A stretch of 56,337 nt of DNA from Tissierellia bacterium (lineage in GTDB: Bacteria; Bacillota; Clostridia; Tissierellales; Tepidimicrobiaceae), in assembly GCA_012728075.1 (NCBI GenBank), contig JAAYFV010000024.1, positions 1 to 56,337 of the forward strand, given 5' to 3'. Shown here piece by piece: positions 36,795 to 47,624 of this stretch (positions are counted from its first letter, which is position 1; each line of letters begins with the position of its first letter). Made by a program: the position numbers and the translations under genes. The notes under the pieces were generated by a model that saw only the letters and a list, made by a program, of their open reading frames with translations, had not been told where the DNA came from and searched no databases.

Positions 36795-36929
36795 ATGGTA
36801 AGCCATTATGTAGAAGAATATGATGATGAATTACTATTGTTTTTTATATTGCTATCCCATATTTGGGGAGCAAAATATAATAAGCACTGTTTATTGTTTT
36901 TCTTATTAATATTGTTGTTATATTCATGA
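36795..36929 (+). CDS. Candidate 44-residue hydrophobic microprotein
   Basis: An ATG six bases after GGAGGGA opens 44 codons: an acidic start (MVSHYVEEYDDE) then two hydrophobic stretches (residues 13-21 and 33-43, almost all Leu/Phe/Ile) joined by SHIWGAKYNKHC. It could be a small membrane protein or a sporulation-type microprotein; I recognise no family. The ribosome site lies in the right arm of the aroF terminator hairpin, so either translation is controlled or the site is fortuitous. After its stop (36930-37051) I see only AT-rich sequence with a TATAAT at 36996 lacking a good -35 box. Confidence 0.45.
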   Translation: MVSHYVEEYDDELLLFFILLSHIWGAKYNKHCLLFFLLILLLYS

Positions 36930-37051
36930 TCAAAAGGGTTAAATTAGCAGGAATTATGCAGTGGATATTGGAGATATTATTATACTGTAGGCTTGTATAA
37001 TAAATTTTCAAAAACATCAAAGGAACTAACTATATTTTTAGGAGGATAAAA

Positions 37052-37669
37052 ATGGATTGGAATAAAAGAGAATTTTTTAAGGATAAGTTACTACAAGAAC
37101 AAGAAAGGATATCAGTAATTTTGCATAAGATGAATACTACTTTAGAATATGGTGCTATGGATGAATATTTAACAGAATTATCTGTTTATGATAATCATCC
37201 TGCAGATATAGGGACTGAAATGTTTATGATGGAACAAGACAAGGGACTAAAAAATAAATTGAAAGATACTCTTTATGAAATTGATATTTCATTAGGGGAT
37301 ATAGATGAGGGTAGTTATGGATTATGTATAGATTGTGGTAAACCTATAGAAGAAAGTAGATTGGAACTAATTCCTTATATAAAACTATGTATAGATTGTT
37401 CCAATAAAAAGTTGCCTTTAAATCAAAAGAGAAACTTTAGACCAGAGGAAGAGGATAGCATTAGTCCCTTTAGCAAAAATTATGATGAAGATGATGCTAT
37501 GGATAGGGAGGATAGTTATCAAGCAGTAGCTAGATATAATAGGATAGAAGGAGATCCTTCTTTTGCTACTGGAGACGATATTGGAACCTTTGACGATGAA
37601 GAGGCAAATGAAGGTATAGTAGAAGATGTAGATAAGATTTCTCAAGATTATTATGATAAAACAAAATAA
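37052..37669 (+). CDS. TraR/DksA-type zinc-finger protein (YteA family)
   Basis: A 205-residue protein of the YteA branch of DksA/TraR proteins. The N-terminal helical part (LLQEQERISVILHKM) is followed by NHPADIGTEMFMMEQD and a zinc finger with CIDCGKPIEESRLELIPY and a second CIDC pair. The tail is acidic. DksA relatives bind RNA polymerase in the secondary channel with ppGpp; this branch is often sporulation-linked in Bacilli, but its action is not established. ATG 37052 follows TAGGAGG. Confidence 0.88.
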   Translation: MDWNKREFFKDKLLQEQERISVILHKMNTTLEYGAMDEYLTELSVYDNHPADIGTEMFMMEQDKGLKNKLKDTLYEIDISLGDIDEGSYGLCIDCGKPIEESRLELIPYIKLCIDCSNKKLPLNQKRNFRPEEEDSISPFSKNYDEDDAMDREDSYQAVARYNRIEGDPSFATGDDIGTFDDEEANEGIVEDVDKISQDYYDKTK

Positions 37670-37683
37670 TTAAAATTAATTAT

Positions 37684-37709
37684 GCTCTAATATATATTAG
37701 GGCTTTTTT
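37684..37709 (+). terminator. Intrinsic terminator after the YteA-like gene
   Basis: GCTCTAATA pairs with TATTAGGGC (one T-G pair) and is followed by six T. Confidence 0.9.
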
Positions 37710-37732
37710 GTTGTATAAAAACCTTATCTCTG

Positions 37733-37761
37733 TTGTAATAATTTTAATTATCATTTAAAAT
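37733..37761 (+). promoter_or_regulatory. Promoter candidate for lspA-rluD-pyrR
   Basis: TTGTAA, a 17-base spacer and TAAAAT, between a terminator and the lspA ribosome site. Confidence 0.5.
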
Positions 37762-37796
37762 ATTATTATGATTAATAACAGAAGGAGGAGAAGATT

Positions 37797-38252
37797 TTGT
37801 TTTATTTAATTACAATATTAGTCATAGTATTGGATCAAGCTACTAAATATTTAGCTGTGAAATATTTAAAAGGTAATAGTCCCTATGTTATAATAGAAAA
37901 TTTTTTACAATTATACTATGTGGAAAATTATGGAGCAGCTTTTGGTATATTACAAAATAGGAAACTTTTTTTTATTATAGTAACTTCTATAGTAATTATA
38001 AGCATTATATTTTTCTTATATAAAAATCCTTATAACTTTAACAAAATTATGCAAGTAGCTTTAGCTATGTTATTAGGGGGTTCAATAGGTAATTTAATTG
38101 ATAGGATTAGATTAGGATATGTGATAGATTTTATTAGTACTAAAATTGGTGGAGGATATGATTTCCCAGTTTTTAATATAGCAGACATGTTTATAGTAAT
38201 AAGCACATTTTTAATAGTTATATTGGTAATGTTGAATAGATATGAAGCATAA
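37797..38252 (+). CDS. lspA: Lipoprotein signal peptidase II
   Basis: LspA cleaves the signal peptide of diacylglyceryl-modified prolipoproteins in the membrane. The 151-residue protein has four membrane helices and both catalytic aspartates, in GNLIDRIRLGYVIDFI and VFNIADMFI; VLDQATKYL and VENYGAAFGIL are also conserved. The TTG start at 37797 lies 7 bases after GAAGGAGGAG. rluD overlaps its end closely. Confidence 0.96.
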   Translation: MFYLITILVIVLDQATKYLAVKYLKGNSPYVIIENFLQLYYVENYGAAFGILQNRKLFFIIVTSIVIISIIFFLYKNPYNFNKIMQVALAMLLGGSIGNLIDRIRLGYVIDFISTKIGGGYDFPVFNIADMFIVISTFLIVILVMLNRYEA

Positions 38253-38262
38253 GGAGGTTTTA

Positions 38263-39180
38263 ATGAATTTTATGGAAATATATGTGGATAAGAATTACAA
38301 TGAAAGACTAGATTATTTTCTTTCAAAGAAAATTCCAGATATTTCAAGAACCTATATACAAAAAATGATTAAAGAAGGATTTATTTTAGTGAATGGTAGA
38401 CAGGTAAAATCTAAATATATGATTAAAGAAGGAGATCTTATCCATATAAGTTTAAAGGAGCCAGAAAAACTTGAGTTAGTACCCGAGGATATTCCTATAA
38501 ACATAATATATGAAGATGAAGATTTTTTAGTGGTGAATAAACCTAAAGGGATGGTGGTACATCCTGCACCAGGGAATCCTCGTGGAACTTTAGTAAACGC
38601 CCTTTTATATCATGTATCAAATCTGTCATCTATTAATGGAGATTTTAGACCTGGTATAGTACATAGATTAGATAAAGATACTACTGGATTATTGGTGGTG
38701 GCGAAAAATAATGAATCCCATTTGATGTTAGCAAAACAGATAAAAGAAAGAAAGGCAAAGAGGGTATATGTAGGGTTAGTTTATGGTGAGTTAATAAAGC
38801 ATGAAGGTGTAATAAATGCGCCTATAGGTAGACATCCTATTAATCGAAAGAGAATGGCAGTTGTAAATGAAAATAGCAAAGAAGCTATAACCAATTATAA
38901 TGTTCTGGAAACTTTTAAGGGGTACACATTAATAGAGGCTTCATTAAAAACTGGTAGAACACATCAAATACGAGTTCATATGGCTTATATCCATCACCCT
39001 ATAGTGGGAGATCCCCTTTATAGCAATAGGAAAAATGAATTTGGTGTAAAATCCCAATTGCTCCATGCTAAAAAACTAGGACTTTACCATCCTAGAACAG
39101 GTAAATATATGGAGTTTACATGTCAGTTACCAGAGGAATTTAGAAAGATTATTCAAATATTGAAAAAAGAAAACAGGTAG
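38263..39180 (+). CDS. rluD: RluD-family rRNA pseudouridine synthase
   Basis: A 305-residue RluA/RluD-type enzyme that makes pseudouridines in rRNA. An N-terminal S4 domain (RLDYFLSKKIPDISRTYIQK) precedes the catalytic domain with HRLDKDTTGLLVVAKN, whose Asp is the nucleophile, and GRTHQIRVHMAYIHHPIVGD. ATG 38263 follows AAGGAGG at 6 bases; an upstream start at 38242 would overlap lspA. Exact target uridines are not readable from sequence. Confidence 0.93.
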   Translation: MNFMEIYVDKNYNERLDYFLSKKIPDISRTYIQKMIKEGFILVNGRQVKSKYMIKEGDLIHISLKEPEKLELVPEDIPINIIYEDEDFLVVNKPKGMVVHPAPGNPRGTLVNALLYHVSNLSSINGDFRPGIVHRLDKDTTGLLVVAKNNESHLMLAKQIKERKAKRVYVGLVYGELIKHEGVINAPIGRHPINRKRMAVVNENSKEAITNYNVLETFKGYTLIEASLKTGRTHQIRVHMAYIHHPIVGDPLYSNRKNEFGVKSQLLHAKKLGLYHPRTGKYMEFTCQLPEEFRKIIQILKKENR

Positions 39181-39734
<554 letters not shown>

Positions 39735-39752
<18 letters not shown>

Positions 39753-41513
39753 CAGATTTTTAATCTTTTCATATTCGGGAGTAACAATTATTGTGTTAAA
39801 ATTTTCGTATATAACCATGCCTGTCTTAGCGTTTTTTGGCTTCTTTACATTTTTCTTTTCCGTATAGTCTACAGCAACATTTGTAGAGTATTTTGCCTTG
39901 CTATAGTATGCTGCTAATAGTGCACCTTCTTCTAAAGCAGTATCTGAAATAAATTCTTTACTCTTTCTTATGATAACATGGCTCCCAGGTATTTTCTGAG
40001 CATGTAACCACATATCATCTTTATTGGCCATTCTCAATGTTAGATATTCATTTTGCCTATTATTTTTTCCTACGTAAATATGAAAACCATCTGAAGATAT
40101 ATAATGATGAGGTTTGGATTTGGGTATTTTCTTTTTTTTGTTTTTATTATTTTTATAAGGTTTTAAGTATCCTTCTTTGATTAACTCATCTTTTATTTCT
40201 TCTAGCTCGATTATTTCTGTGCAATTATCTATGCTATTTAATACATTTTCTAGATATTCTATTTCTTCTTCAGTTTTAGGTATCTCCTTTAAGAGTAAAG
40301 TATGGGCATTTTTTAGTTTAGAATATTTTTTATAATACCGTTGGGCATTTTCTGCTGCAGAGTATTTGGGATTTAGAGGTATGGTTATTGTATCCATATT
40401 TTCACTGTAGAAGTTTTCTAAACTTACATCTTTTGCCCCTTTTTCTATTTTATATATATTAGCTGATATTAAATCCCCATATATTTTATATTTTTCCCGA
40501 TCCTTTGACTTTAATAGTTCTTCTTTTTGTTTAGATAGTTTATTTAGAGATCGTTCCAATTTAGTTTCAATAGATTTTTTTATTGAATGGGACTTTTGTT
40601 TAAGCCTTTCCATAGTATCGTTAGTTAAATAAAATTTGTCAAGTACATTACTGATAGAATTTGAATATTCTTTTTTATAATTTCCAAACTGAGACAAATC
40701 TAGAGCATGGAAGGCTTTATATCCAGGTTTAATTTGGTCATAAACTAATACTGGCGTATATTCTTCTTTTTGTACCTTTTCCATCATGGATATAAAGGTG
40801 TTTAGTAATATTTCTTTTTCATTCATGCTTAAACTAATTATAGGTCTATCTATATCAATATTGGAAACATAGCAAATTTCTTTACTTATTAGTGGACTTA
40901 ATCCCATATAATTTGTATAAAAGAATTTATATACATAGGTATTAGGTTTAGATTTGTCCATTAAAGTATAAAAATCTTTTTCATTTAAACATAGGGGATC
41001 CTTTTTGTTCTGCAATGGTGGATATTGATATTCTAAGCCTGGCAGAATTTGTCTTACTCTACTAATATCACGGGATACTCTTTTAATTGAATCGATTATT
41101 TTTGAATCCTCTTTTTCTATTAGTACTATATTACTATGTTTTCCCATTATTTCAACTACTAATCTTTTTTCAGAAGGTAAACCCAACTCATCTATAGAAC
41201 TTATATCTATAAATAGGATTCTATCCATATGAAACTGCTCTATATTGAGTATTATTCCACCAGCTATGTGCTTCCGAAGTAGCATGCAAAACATAGGAGG
41301 ATTTGATGGATTTATCTTTGATTTATCAGTTAAATGGATTCGTGGATTATTGCTATTAGAAGATATTATTAACTTATAATTATTCCCTTTATTATATATA
41401 TTTAATAATAGCTCATCTTTTTCAGGCTGATATACTTTATCGATTCTTCCACCTAAAATAGTGTTATTCAATTCTTTTACAATAGCTTTTGATACTATAC
41501 CATCTAAAGACAT
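39735..41513 (-). CDS. rqcH: NFACT-family ribosome quality control factor RqcH
   Basis: RqcH binds 50S subunits with stalled peptidyl-tRNA and adds C-terminal alanine tails that mark the chain for degradation; older annotations call it a fibronectin-binding protein. The 592-residue protein has the NFACT-N domain (SLDGIVSKAIVKELNN), long helical coiled-coil arms, and the NFACT-R domain with DDMWLHAQKIPGSHVIIR. ATG 41513 lies 7 bases after GGAGGA; an ATG two codons earlier abuts that site. It is the only minus-strand gene in this region. Confidence 0.93.
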
Positions 41514-41862
41514 ATACATTCCTCCATAATTATCATTTATAAAATTATATCATTTAATAGACAATAAATAAACTTTCAGAATTATTTTCATAATACAATT
41601 TAATTTAATCATATCATATATTGATGTTAATAGATATTAGAGTGTAGGATTAAGAACTTTTTATTAATTTGTTCAAATTATTGTGAATGAGAAAATTAAG
41701 ATAATATATATTAAAAAAATGTAACAAACTATGGATTAATTTGATGAGAACTAATATAATTGATAATTAATAAGTCTAAATCTATAGGGATTGATTTTTA
41801 GGTTTTCCATTGACAGGGTTTAATAATTTGATATGATAATCTATGATGGGAAGGGGATATAA
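41514..41862. other. AT-rich intergenic region between divergent rqcH and yicC
   Basis: About 350 bases holding the upstream regions of two divergent genes. On plus, the yicC promoter is at 41810-41837. On minus, a TATAAT (plus coordinates 41544-41549) may be the rqcH -10 box but has no good -35. I see no ORF, tRNA, riboswitch or terminator in the middle part. Confidence 0.6.
41810..41837 (+). promoter_or_regulatory. Sigma-A promoter for the yicC-remA-gmk operon
   Basis: A perfect TTGACA (41810-41815), a 16-base spacer and TATGAT (41832-41837), about 25 bases before the yicC start. Confidence 0.7.
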
Positions 41863-42744
41863 ATGATAAAAAGCATGACTGGCTTTGGTAGAGGTGAATC
41901 TATAGATGGAGCTTACAGCTTTAGTGTGGAAATTAGGAGCGTAAATCATAGATATAATGACATTATAGTTAAGATGCCTAAGCACATAAACTATTTGGAA
42001 GAAAAGATTAAGGCATATATTAAAGGTAAGATCAACCGGGGTAGAGTAGAAGTAAATATTTGTTTTGAATACATAGACGATGCAGCATTGGATGTTAAGG
42101 TAGATATACCTTTAGCTAAGGCTTATAGGGATGCATTAGATAAATTGACTGATGAATTAAATATAGAAGATGATGTAAACTTATGTAACTTGCTTAATTT
42201 TCCAGATATTATTAAAACAGAGAGAAAAGATCTTAATGAAGACAAAATCTGGAATTGTTTAAGATTTGCAATAGAAGAGGCTTTAAATGGTGTAATGGAC
42301 ATGAGGGTAAAGGAAGGTTTAGTACTTAAATCTGATTTGGAAACTCAATTAAATAGCATGTATGATATAATAAATAAAATTGAAGATAGATCGTCTTTAG
42401 TGGTTACAGAATACAAGAATAAGCTGGAATCCAGGATTAAAGAAATATTAGATATAGATTGTAATATAGATGAGGAAAGATTAGCGTATGAAGTGGCTTT
42501 TTTTGCAGATAGAAGTGATATAAACGAGGAGATCATAAGGCTCAAATCCCATATAAAACAGTTTTTAAATAGTTTAACTGAAAAGGAGCCTGTTGGTAGG
42601 AAACTAGATTTTATAATACAAGAGATGAATAGAGAAATTAACACTATTGGTTCTAAGGCTAATGATGTACTTATATCAAATCATGTTGTAGCGATAAAAA
42701 GTCAATTAGAAAAGATGAGAGAACAAGTACAAAATATAGAATAA
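41863..42744 (+). CDS. yicC: YicC/YloC-family endoribonuclease
   Basis: A 293-residue YicC family protein; E. coli YicC and Bacillus YloC are endoribonucleases. The N-terminal [13 protein letters not shown] and [15 protein letters not shown] are diagnostic, and the C-terminal DUF1732 part ends with [22 protein letters not shown]. It heads an apparent operon yicC-remA-gmk-rpoZ-coaBC-priA-def-fmt with gaps of 1-50 bases, the usual order in Firmicutes. Confidence 0.94.
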   Translation: MIKSMTGFGRGESIDGAYSFSVEIRSVNHRYNDIIVKMPKHINYLEEKIKAYIKGKINRGRVEVNICFEYIDDAALDVKVDIPLAKAYRDALDKLTDELNIEDDVNLCNLLNFPDIIKTERKDLNEDKIWNCLRFAIEEALNGVMDMRVKEGLVLKSDLETQLNSMYDIINKIEDRSSLVVTEYKNKLESRIKEILDIDCNIDEERLAYEVAFFADRSDINEEIIRLKSHIKQFLNSLTEKEPVGRKLDFIIQEMNREINTIGSKANDVLISNHVVAIKSQLEKMREQVQNIE

Positions 42745-42757
42745 ATGGAGGGATTGT

Positions 42758-43024
42758 ATGTCAATACAGTTAGTAAATATTGGATTTGGAAATATCGTAT
42801 CAGCAAACAGAATTATTGCAATTGTAAGCCCTGAATCTGCTCCAATCAAGAGGATAATGCAAGAAGCAAGAGATAAGGGTATATTGATAGATGCAACTTA
42901 TGGTAGAAGGACTAGAGCAGTAATAATAACTGATAGCGATCATGTAATACTATCAGCAGTACAGCCAGAAACAGTAGCTCAAAGATTGAATAGTAAATCC
43001 GATGGAAAAACCCATCTTGATTAG
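42758..43024 (+). CDS. remA: Extracellular matrix regulator RemA (DUF370)
   Basis: An 88-residue RemA-family DNA-binding protein. The signature includes [20 protein letters not shown] and [19 protein letters not shown]. In Bacillus RemA activates matrix and osmoprotection genes by forming ring-like assemblies on DNA; in clostridia the regulon is unknown. It lies between yicC and gmk as in other Firmicutes. Confidence 0.94.
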   Translation: MSIQLVNIGFGNIVSANRIIAIVSPESAPIKRIMQEARDKGILIDATYGRRTRAVIITDSDHVILSAVQPETVAQRLNSKSDGKTHLD

Positions 43025-43035
43025 AAGGTGATAAT

Positions 43036-43647
43036 ATGTCAAAGGGATTTTTATTGGTAGTATCAGGGCCTTCTGGTTGTGGTAAAGGAACTATATGTAA
43101 GGAACTGTTAAGACGCAACAAAGATTTAATTTTCTCCGTATCTGCTACAACTAGAAAACCTAGAATAGGGGAAGTAGATGGGAAAAATTATTTTTTCATA
43201 GATAAAGAAAAATTCGATTCTATGGTAGCAAGAGGAGAGTTTCTAGAATATGCCAATGTTCACAATAATAGCTATGGAACTCCTAAAAAATTTGTAATAG
43301 ATAATATAGGAAAAGGAGAGATAGTACTTTTAGAAATAGATGTTCAAGGAGCATTACAGATTAAAAGCGTATATCCCGAAGCAGTATTTATATTTATATT
43401 ACCTCCTTCTATGGAAGAGCTAAAAAACAGAATAATCAAGAGAGGTACAGAAACAAAGAAGGATATAGATATTAGGCTTAAAAACGCTTTAAAAGAATTG
43501 AAATTTGTTGATGAATACGATTACTTTGTTATTAACGACAAAGTATCTGATGCAGTGGAAAATATTGAAGCTATAATAACAGCAGAACGATTAAAAGTTA
43601 AAAGGCATAAAAATCTTCTTAAAAAAATCAATATTCAGGAGGGGTAA
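43036..43647 (+). CDS. gmk: Guanylate kinase
   Basis: Gmk phosphorylates GMP to GDP. The P-loop is SGPSGCGKGTI near the N-terminus; SATTRKPRIGEVDGKNYFF and YANVHNNSYGTPK form the GMP site, and FILPPSMEELKNRIIKRG the lid. Length 203 is normal. rpoZ begins one base after its stop. Confidence 0.97.
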   Translation: MSKGFLLVVSGPSGCGKGTICKELLRRNKDLIFSVSATTRKPRIGEVDGKNYFFIDKEKFDSMVARGEFLEYANVHNNSYGTPKKFVIDNIGKGEIVLLEIDVQGALQIKSVYPEAVFIFILPPSMEELKNRIIKRGTETKKDIDIRLKNALKELKFVDEYDYFVINDKVSDAVENIEAIITAERLKVKRHKNLLKKINIQEG

Positions 43648-43648
43648 C

Positions 43649-43858
43649 ATGTATAATCCATCTTTTAATGAGCTTTCAAAGATTGGTGACAGTAGGTATA
43701 CATTAGTAATGTTAACAGCTAAAAGGGCAAGACAAATAGTAGATGGTGCAGAGCCACTTATTGAAACCCAATCTACTAAACCTGTAACTATTGCTATTGA
43801 AGAAATTCTAGAGGGAAAAATAAAATATAAAAGACCAAATATAAAAGGTTATAAGTAG
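43649..43858 (+). CDS. rpoZ: RNA polymerase omega subunit
   Basis: The 69-residue omega subunit stabilises the beta-prime subunit. The conserved YTLVMLTAKRARQI core is present, followed by AIEEILEGKIKYKRP. It is co-translated with gmk (one-base gap, GAGGGG ribosome site inside gmk). Confidence 0.94.
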   Translation: MYNPSFNELSKIGDSRYTLVMLTAKRARQIVDGAEPLIETQSTKPVTIAIEEILEGKIKYKRPNIKGYK

Positions 43859-43866
43859 GTGGAAAT

Positions 43867-45075
43867 ATGCTTAAAGACAAACATATTATAGTGGGGGTAA
43901 CGGGAGGTATAGCAGCTTATAAAGTAGTTGATGTAGTTAGTAGACTAAAAAAATTGAATGCAAATGTAGAAGTGATAATGACAAAAAATGCTACAAAATT
44001 TGTAACTCCCTTGACCTTCCAGACTTTATCATTGAATCCAGTATATGTAGGTTTGTTTGATGAACCTAAACATTACGATGTGGAGCATATCTCTTTAGCT
44101 GAAAGAGCAGATATGTTCTTAATTGCCCCAGCAACTGCAAATGTTATTGGAAAGGTTGCTAATGGTATAGCTGATGATCTTTTAACCACTACTATAATGG
44201 CTACTAGATCTAAGGTGGTATTTGCCCCAGCTATGAATACTAATATGTATACAAATCCTATTGTACAGAAGAATATGGAATATTTAAAAGAATTAGGATA
44301 TGAATTTATAGACCCAGGAACTGGAATGTTAGCATGTCAAACTTATGGACCAGGTAGGATGTCAGAACCTAAAGAGATAGTGGATTATATATTGGATAAC
44401 TTTACTAATAAAAAACTATCTGGCAAAAAAATAGTAGTAACTGCTGGCCCTACTATGGAGCCAATAGATCCAGTAAGGTATATAACTAATCATTCTAGTG
44501 GAAAGATGGGATATAGTATAGCTAAAGAAGCCAATAATAGAGGAGCAGATGTGGTATTAATCACTGGTCCTACTAATTTAGAACCTCCTTCAAGGGTAAA
44601 AGTTGTAAGGGTTAATACTACTAGAGAGATGTTTAATGCTGTAGAAGAATATTTTTCTACTTGCGATGTATTGATAAAGGCTGCAGCTCCTTTAGATTAT
44701 AGACCAGAAAGGGTGCAAGAAGAAAAAATCAAGAAGGATTCGGTGGGGATGGATGAATTAGATATTAAATTTATAAGGAATCCAGATATAGCCGCTCATT
44801 TTGGTAAGATTAAAGAAAACAGGATAATAGTTGGATTTGCAGCAGAAACCAACAACTTAATCCAATATGGGAAAGAGAAACTATATAAGAAAAATTTAGA
44901 TTTTATCGTAGCTAATGATATATCTAAAGAAGGTGCTGGATTTAAAACTGACACTAATATTGTTACTATTATAGATAAAGAAGGGAATATAGAGGATTAT
45001 CCTATATTGGATAAATCTCAAGTTGCCCAAATTGTGTTGGATAAGGTGTACACTTTGTTAAATACTAAAAGCTAG
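43867..45075 (+). CDS. coaBC: Bifunctional phosphopantothenoylcysteine decarboxylase/synthetase
   Basis: CoaBC performs two consecutive steps of coenzyme A synthesis. The N-terminal flavoprotein half has VGVTGGIAAYKVVDVVS, PATANVIGKVANGIADDLL and the catalytic Cys segment GMLACQTYGPGRM; the C-terminal CoaB half has VTAGPTMEPIDPVRYITNHS and KAAAPLDYRP. The length of 402 is standard. Its 3' end forms one arm of a perfect 17-bp hairpin. Confidence 0.96.
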   Translation: MLKDKHIIVGVTGGIAAYKVVDVVSRLKKLNANVEVIMTKNATKFVTPLTFQTLSLNPVYVGLFDEPKHYDVEHISLAERADMFLIAPATANVIGKVANGIADDLLTTTIMATRSKVVFAPAMNTNMYTNPIVQKNMEYLKELGYEFIDPGTGMLACQTYGPGRMSEPKEIVDYILDNFTNKKLSGKKIVVTAGPTMEPIDPVRYITNHSSGKMGYSIAKEANNRGADVVLITGPTNLEPPSRVKVVRVNTTREMFNAVEEYFSTCDVLIKAAAPLDYRPERVQEEKIKKDSVGMDELDIKFIRNPDIAAHFGKIKENRIIVGFAAETNNLIQYGKEKLYKKNLDFIVANDISKEGAGFKTDTNIVTIIDKEGNIEDYPILDKSQVAQIVLDKVYTLLNTKS

Positions 45076-45103
45076 ATTATCAATATATCTAGCTTTTAGT
45101 ATT
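45061..45103 (+). repeat. Perfect 17-bp inverted repeat at the coaBC-priA junction
   Basis: Positions 45061-45077 are the exact reverse complement of 45087-45103, with a 9-base loop. The left arm includes the last four coaBC codons and the stop. No T run follows, so it may be an mRNA processing or stability hairpin rather than a clean terminator. Confidence 0.8.
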
Positions 45104-45126
45104 TAAATTGAAAAGGAATTGATAAT

Positions 45127-47613
45127 ATGAAAAAGAAATATGCACAAGTTATAGTTGATAATAGAGCTACAAGTACTGATAGACCTTATACCTATATTAT
45201 TGAACCTAATATGCTAGACGAATTACAAGAGGGTATGAGGGTATTAGTTCCTTTTGGCAAAGGGAATAGAATACTGAAGGGTATAGTTATAAGTATAGAT
45301 GAAGATTATAATAAGAAATATAAGCTAAAAAGCATCATAGATATAATAGATGATAAACCTTTGATACCTAAAGATCTGATAGAGCTGAGCTTATGGATGT
45401 CTAAGGAATATCTTTCACCTTATGTAGCTACTTTCCAAGTAGTCTTACCTCCTGGTGATTTTAAAGAAGTACAAACAATAGTTACAGTTAAAGATGTTCC
45501 TAATTTATATTATAAACAGTTAAATTCCTTAGAAAAGGATATTATCGATTTGATAAAAACTAAAGACAATAATATAAAATTGGAGATGATAAGAGAGAGT
45601 ATCCAGAGTCCTAAAATCAATTCGGCAATAAAATCCTTAGAGCACAAAGGACTAATTGAAACTAGATTGGAAATTGAAACTTTTGTAGACAAAAAATATG
45701 AAAAATATGTTACATTGAAAGATAGTTCTATTTCCTATGAATATATGGCAAATATAATAGGAAATAGAAGCTATAAGCAATTAGAAATAGCAGAATATTT
45801 ATTATCCATAAAAAACAATGAAATTTCTTTAAAGGAACTTATGGAAAATACCAATAGCTCCTTATCCACTGTAAAGGCATTGGAGAAAAAGGGGATAATA
45901 TATATATATAATAAAGAAATATATAGAACACCTATAGAGGAAAATATTCACCCTTATAAAAAACAATCATTGACTTGGAAACAGAGAAATTGTGTGGATA
46001 CGATAATAAAGGATATTAATACTAAAGATAAGGAGAATAAATTTTTAATCCATGGTGTGACAGGTAGTGGGAAAACAGAGGTATATCTTCATCTGGTAGA
46101 AGAGATGATTAAGCAGGGAAAGGAAAGTATAGTTTTGGTCCCTGAGATAGCTTTGACTCCACAAACCATTGAAAGATTTGTAGGAAGATTTGGCAATAAT
46201 ATAGCTGTATTACATAGCAAATTATCTCAAGGGGAAAGGTTTGATCAGTGGAGGAAGATAAAAGAAGGAAAAGTAAAAATAGCTGTAGGAGCACGCTCTG
46301 CTATATTTGCACCTTTTAGTAATTTAGGATTAATAATTATAGATGAAGAGCATGAAGCTACTTATAAATCCAGTATGAATCCAAAATATCACGCAATAGA
46401 AGTTGCAGAAAAACGATGTGAACAGACAGGAGCTAGTCTGGTATTGGGAACGGCTACTCCATCTATTGATAGTTATTATAGAGCAAGAAATGGTGAATTG
46501 AAATTATTGTCTTTAGATGAAAGGGTAAATTCTTCTAAAATGCCAGAAGTAAATATAATAGATATGAGGGAAGAGCTTAATCAAGGCAATAAATCCATAT
46601 TTAGTAGAGAACTATACCAGGCTATAGATAAAAATCTCAAGGAAGGTAAGCAAACTATATTGTTTTTAAATAGGAGAGGCTATTCTACATTTGTTTCTTG
46701 CAGACAATGTGGATATGTAGTAAAATGTAATTCATGTGATATAGCTATGACTTATCATATGAAGGATAATAAATTAAAGTGTCATTATTGCGGATTAGCT
46801 ATTAAGCCACCAAGTATATGTCCCGTATGTAGGAGTAAATATATTAAGTACTTTGGAATTGGTACTGAGAAAGTTGAAAACCATACTAAAAGAATGTTTC
46901 CTAAAGCAAAAGTTCAAAGGATGGATATGGATACCACTACTAAAAAAGGAAGTTATGAATCCATTTTTAAAGATATGAATAAAGGAAAAATTGATATATT
47001 GATAGGAACTCAAATGGTGGCAAAGGGTTTAGATTTTAAAAATGTAACCTTGGTTGGCATAATTGCCGCAGATACTAGCTTGAATTTGCCCGACTTTAGA
47101 GCACCAGAAAGAACGTTCCAATTGATAACTCAAGTATCTGGCAGAGCAGGTAGGGGAGATTATGATGGCAAAGTTATAGTTCAAACTTATACCCCAGAAC
47201 ACTATAGCATTGAATGTGCGAAAAATCATGATTATATATCTTTCTATAATAAAGAGATATTGTTGAGAGAAGAGTTTAAATATCCACCTTTTATAAATAT
47301 TATATCTATAGTAATATATGGAGAGAATTTAAAACTAGTAGCGAAAAGGTCAAAGGAGGTCTATAAAAATTTATTAGATAAAATATTTGATATTGGTCAT
47401 CTAGATTTAAAAGAAAATGTTATAGGCCCTTATCCTGCACCTTTAGAAAAGATAAAGAAAAACTATAGATATCAGATATTAATTAAATGTAGAGATGAAC
47501 AATTAGAAGAGTTAAAAAACGTTGTAGATTGGGTATGTATAAAAAACAAAGCTAAATTAGATTATCAAGGAATTAAATTTAATATAGACATTAATCCTAA
47601 TTCAATTATGTAG
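45127..47613 (+). CDS. priA: Primosomal replication restart helicase PriA
   Basis: PriA reloads the replisome at stalled forks. The 828-residue protein has the N-terminal 3'BD domain (KYAQVIVDN), a winged-helix region, helicase motifs [32 protein letters not shown] and [12 protein letters not shown], and the zinc-binding insertion [13 protein letters not shown] with CHYCG and [22 protein letters not shown] and [12 protein letters not shown] complete the motor. All eight Cys are present. Confidence 0.97.
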   Translation: MKKKYAQVIVDNRATSTDRPYTYIIEPNMLDELQEGMRVLVPFGKGNRILKGIVISIDEDYNKKYKLKSIIDIIDDKPLIPKDLIELSLWMSKEYLSPYVATFQVVLPPGDFKEVQTIVTVKDVPNLYYKQLNSLEKDIIDLIKTKDNNIKLEMIRESIQSPKINSAIKSLEHKGLIETRLEIETFVDKKYEKYVTLKDSSISYEYMANIIGNRSYKQLEIAEYLLSIKNNEISLKELMENTNSSLSTVKALEKKGIIYIYNKEIYRTPIEENIHPYKKQSLTWKQRNCVDTIIKDINTKDKENKFLIHGVTGSGKTEVYLHLVEEMIKQGKESIVLVPEIALTPQTIERFVGRFGNNIAVLHSKLSQGERFDQWRKIKEGKVKIAVGARSAIFAPFSNLGLIIIDEEHEATYKSSMNPKYHAIEVAEKRCEQTGASLVLGTATPSIDSYYRARNGELKLLSLDERVNSSKMPEVNIIDMREELNQGNKSIFSRELYQAIDKNLKEGKQTILFLNRRGYSTFVSCRQCGYVVKCNSCDIAMTYHMKDNKLKCHYCGLAIKPPSICPVCRSKYIKYFGIGTEKVENHTKRMFPKAKVQRMDMDTTTKKGSYESIFKDMNKGKIDILIGTQMVAKGLDFKNVTLVGIIAADTSLNLPDFRAPERTFQLITQVSGRAGRGDYDGKVIVQTYTPEHYSIECAKNHDYISFYNKEILLREEFKYPPFINIISIVIYGENLKLVAKRSKEVYKNLLDKIFDIGHLDLKENVIGPYPAPLEKIKKNYRYQILIKCRDEQLEELKNVVDWVCIKNKAKLDYQGIKFNIDINPNSIM

Positions 47614-47624
47614 GAGGTATAGAC

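Noticed and set aside
36968-37001. Promoter for the YteA-like gene (TTGGAG and TATAAT)
   Set aside because: The spacer is 22 bases, outside the usual 16-18, and no -35 box fits at the correct distance; only the TATAAT is notable.
41560-41800. Possible non-coding RNA in the rqcH-yicC gap
   Set aside because: No promoter-terminator pair, stable fold or known RNA motif is visible in the AT-rich sequence.
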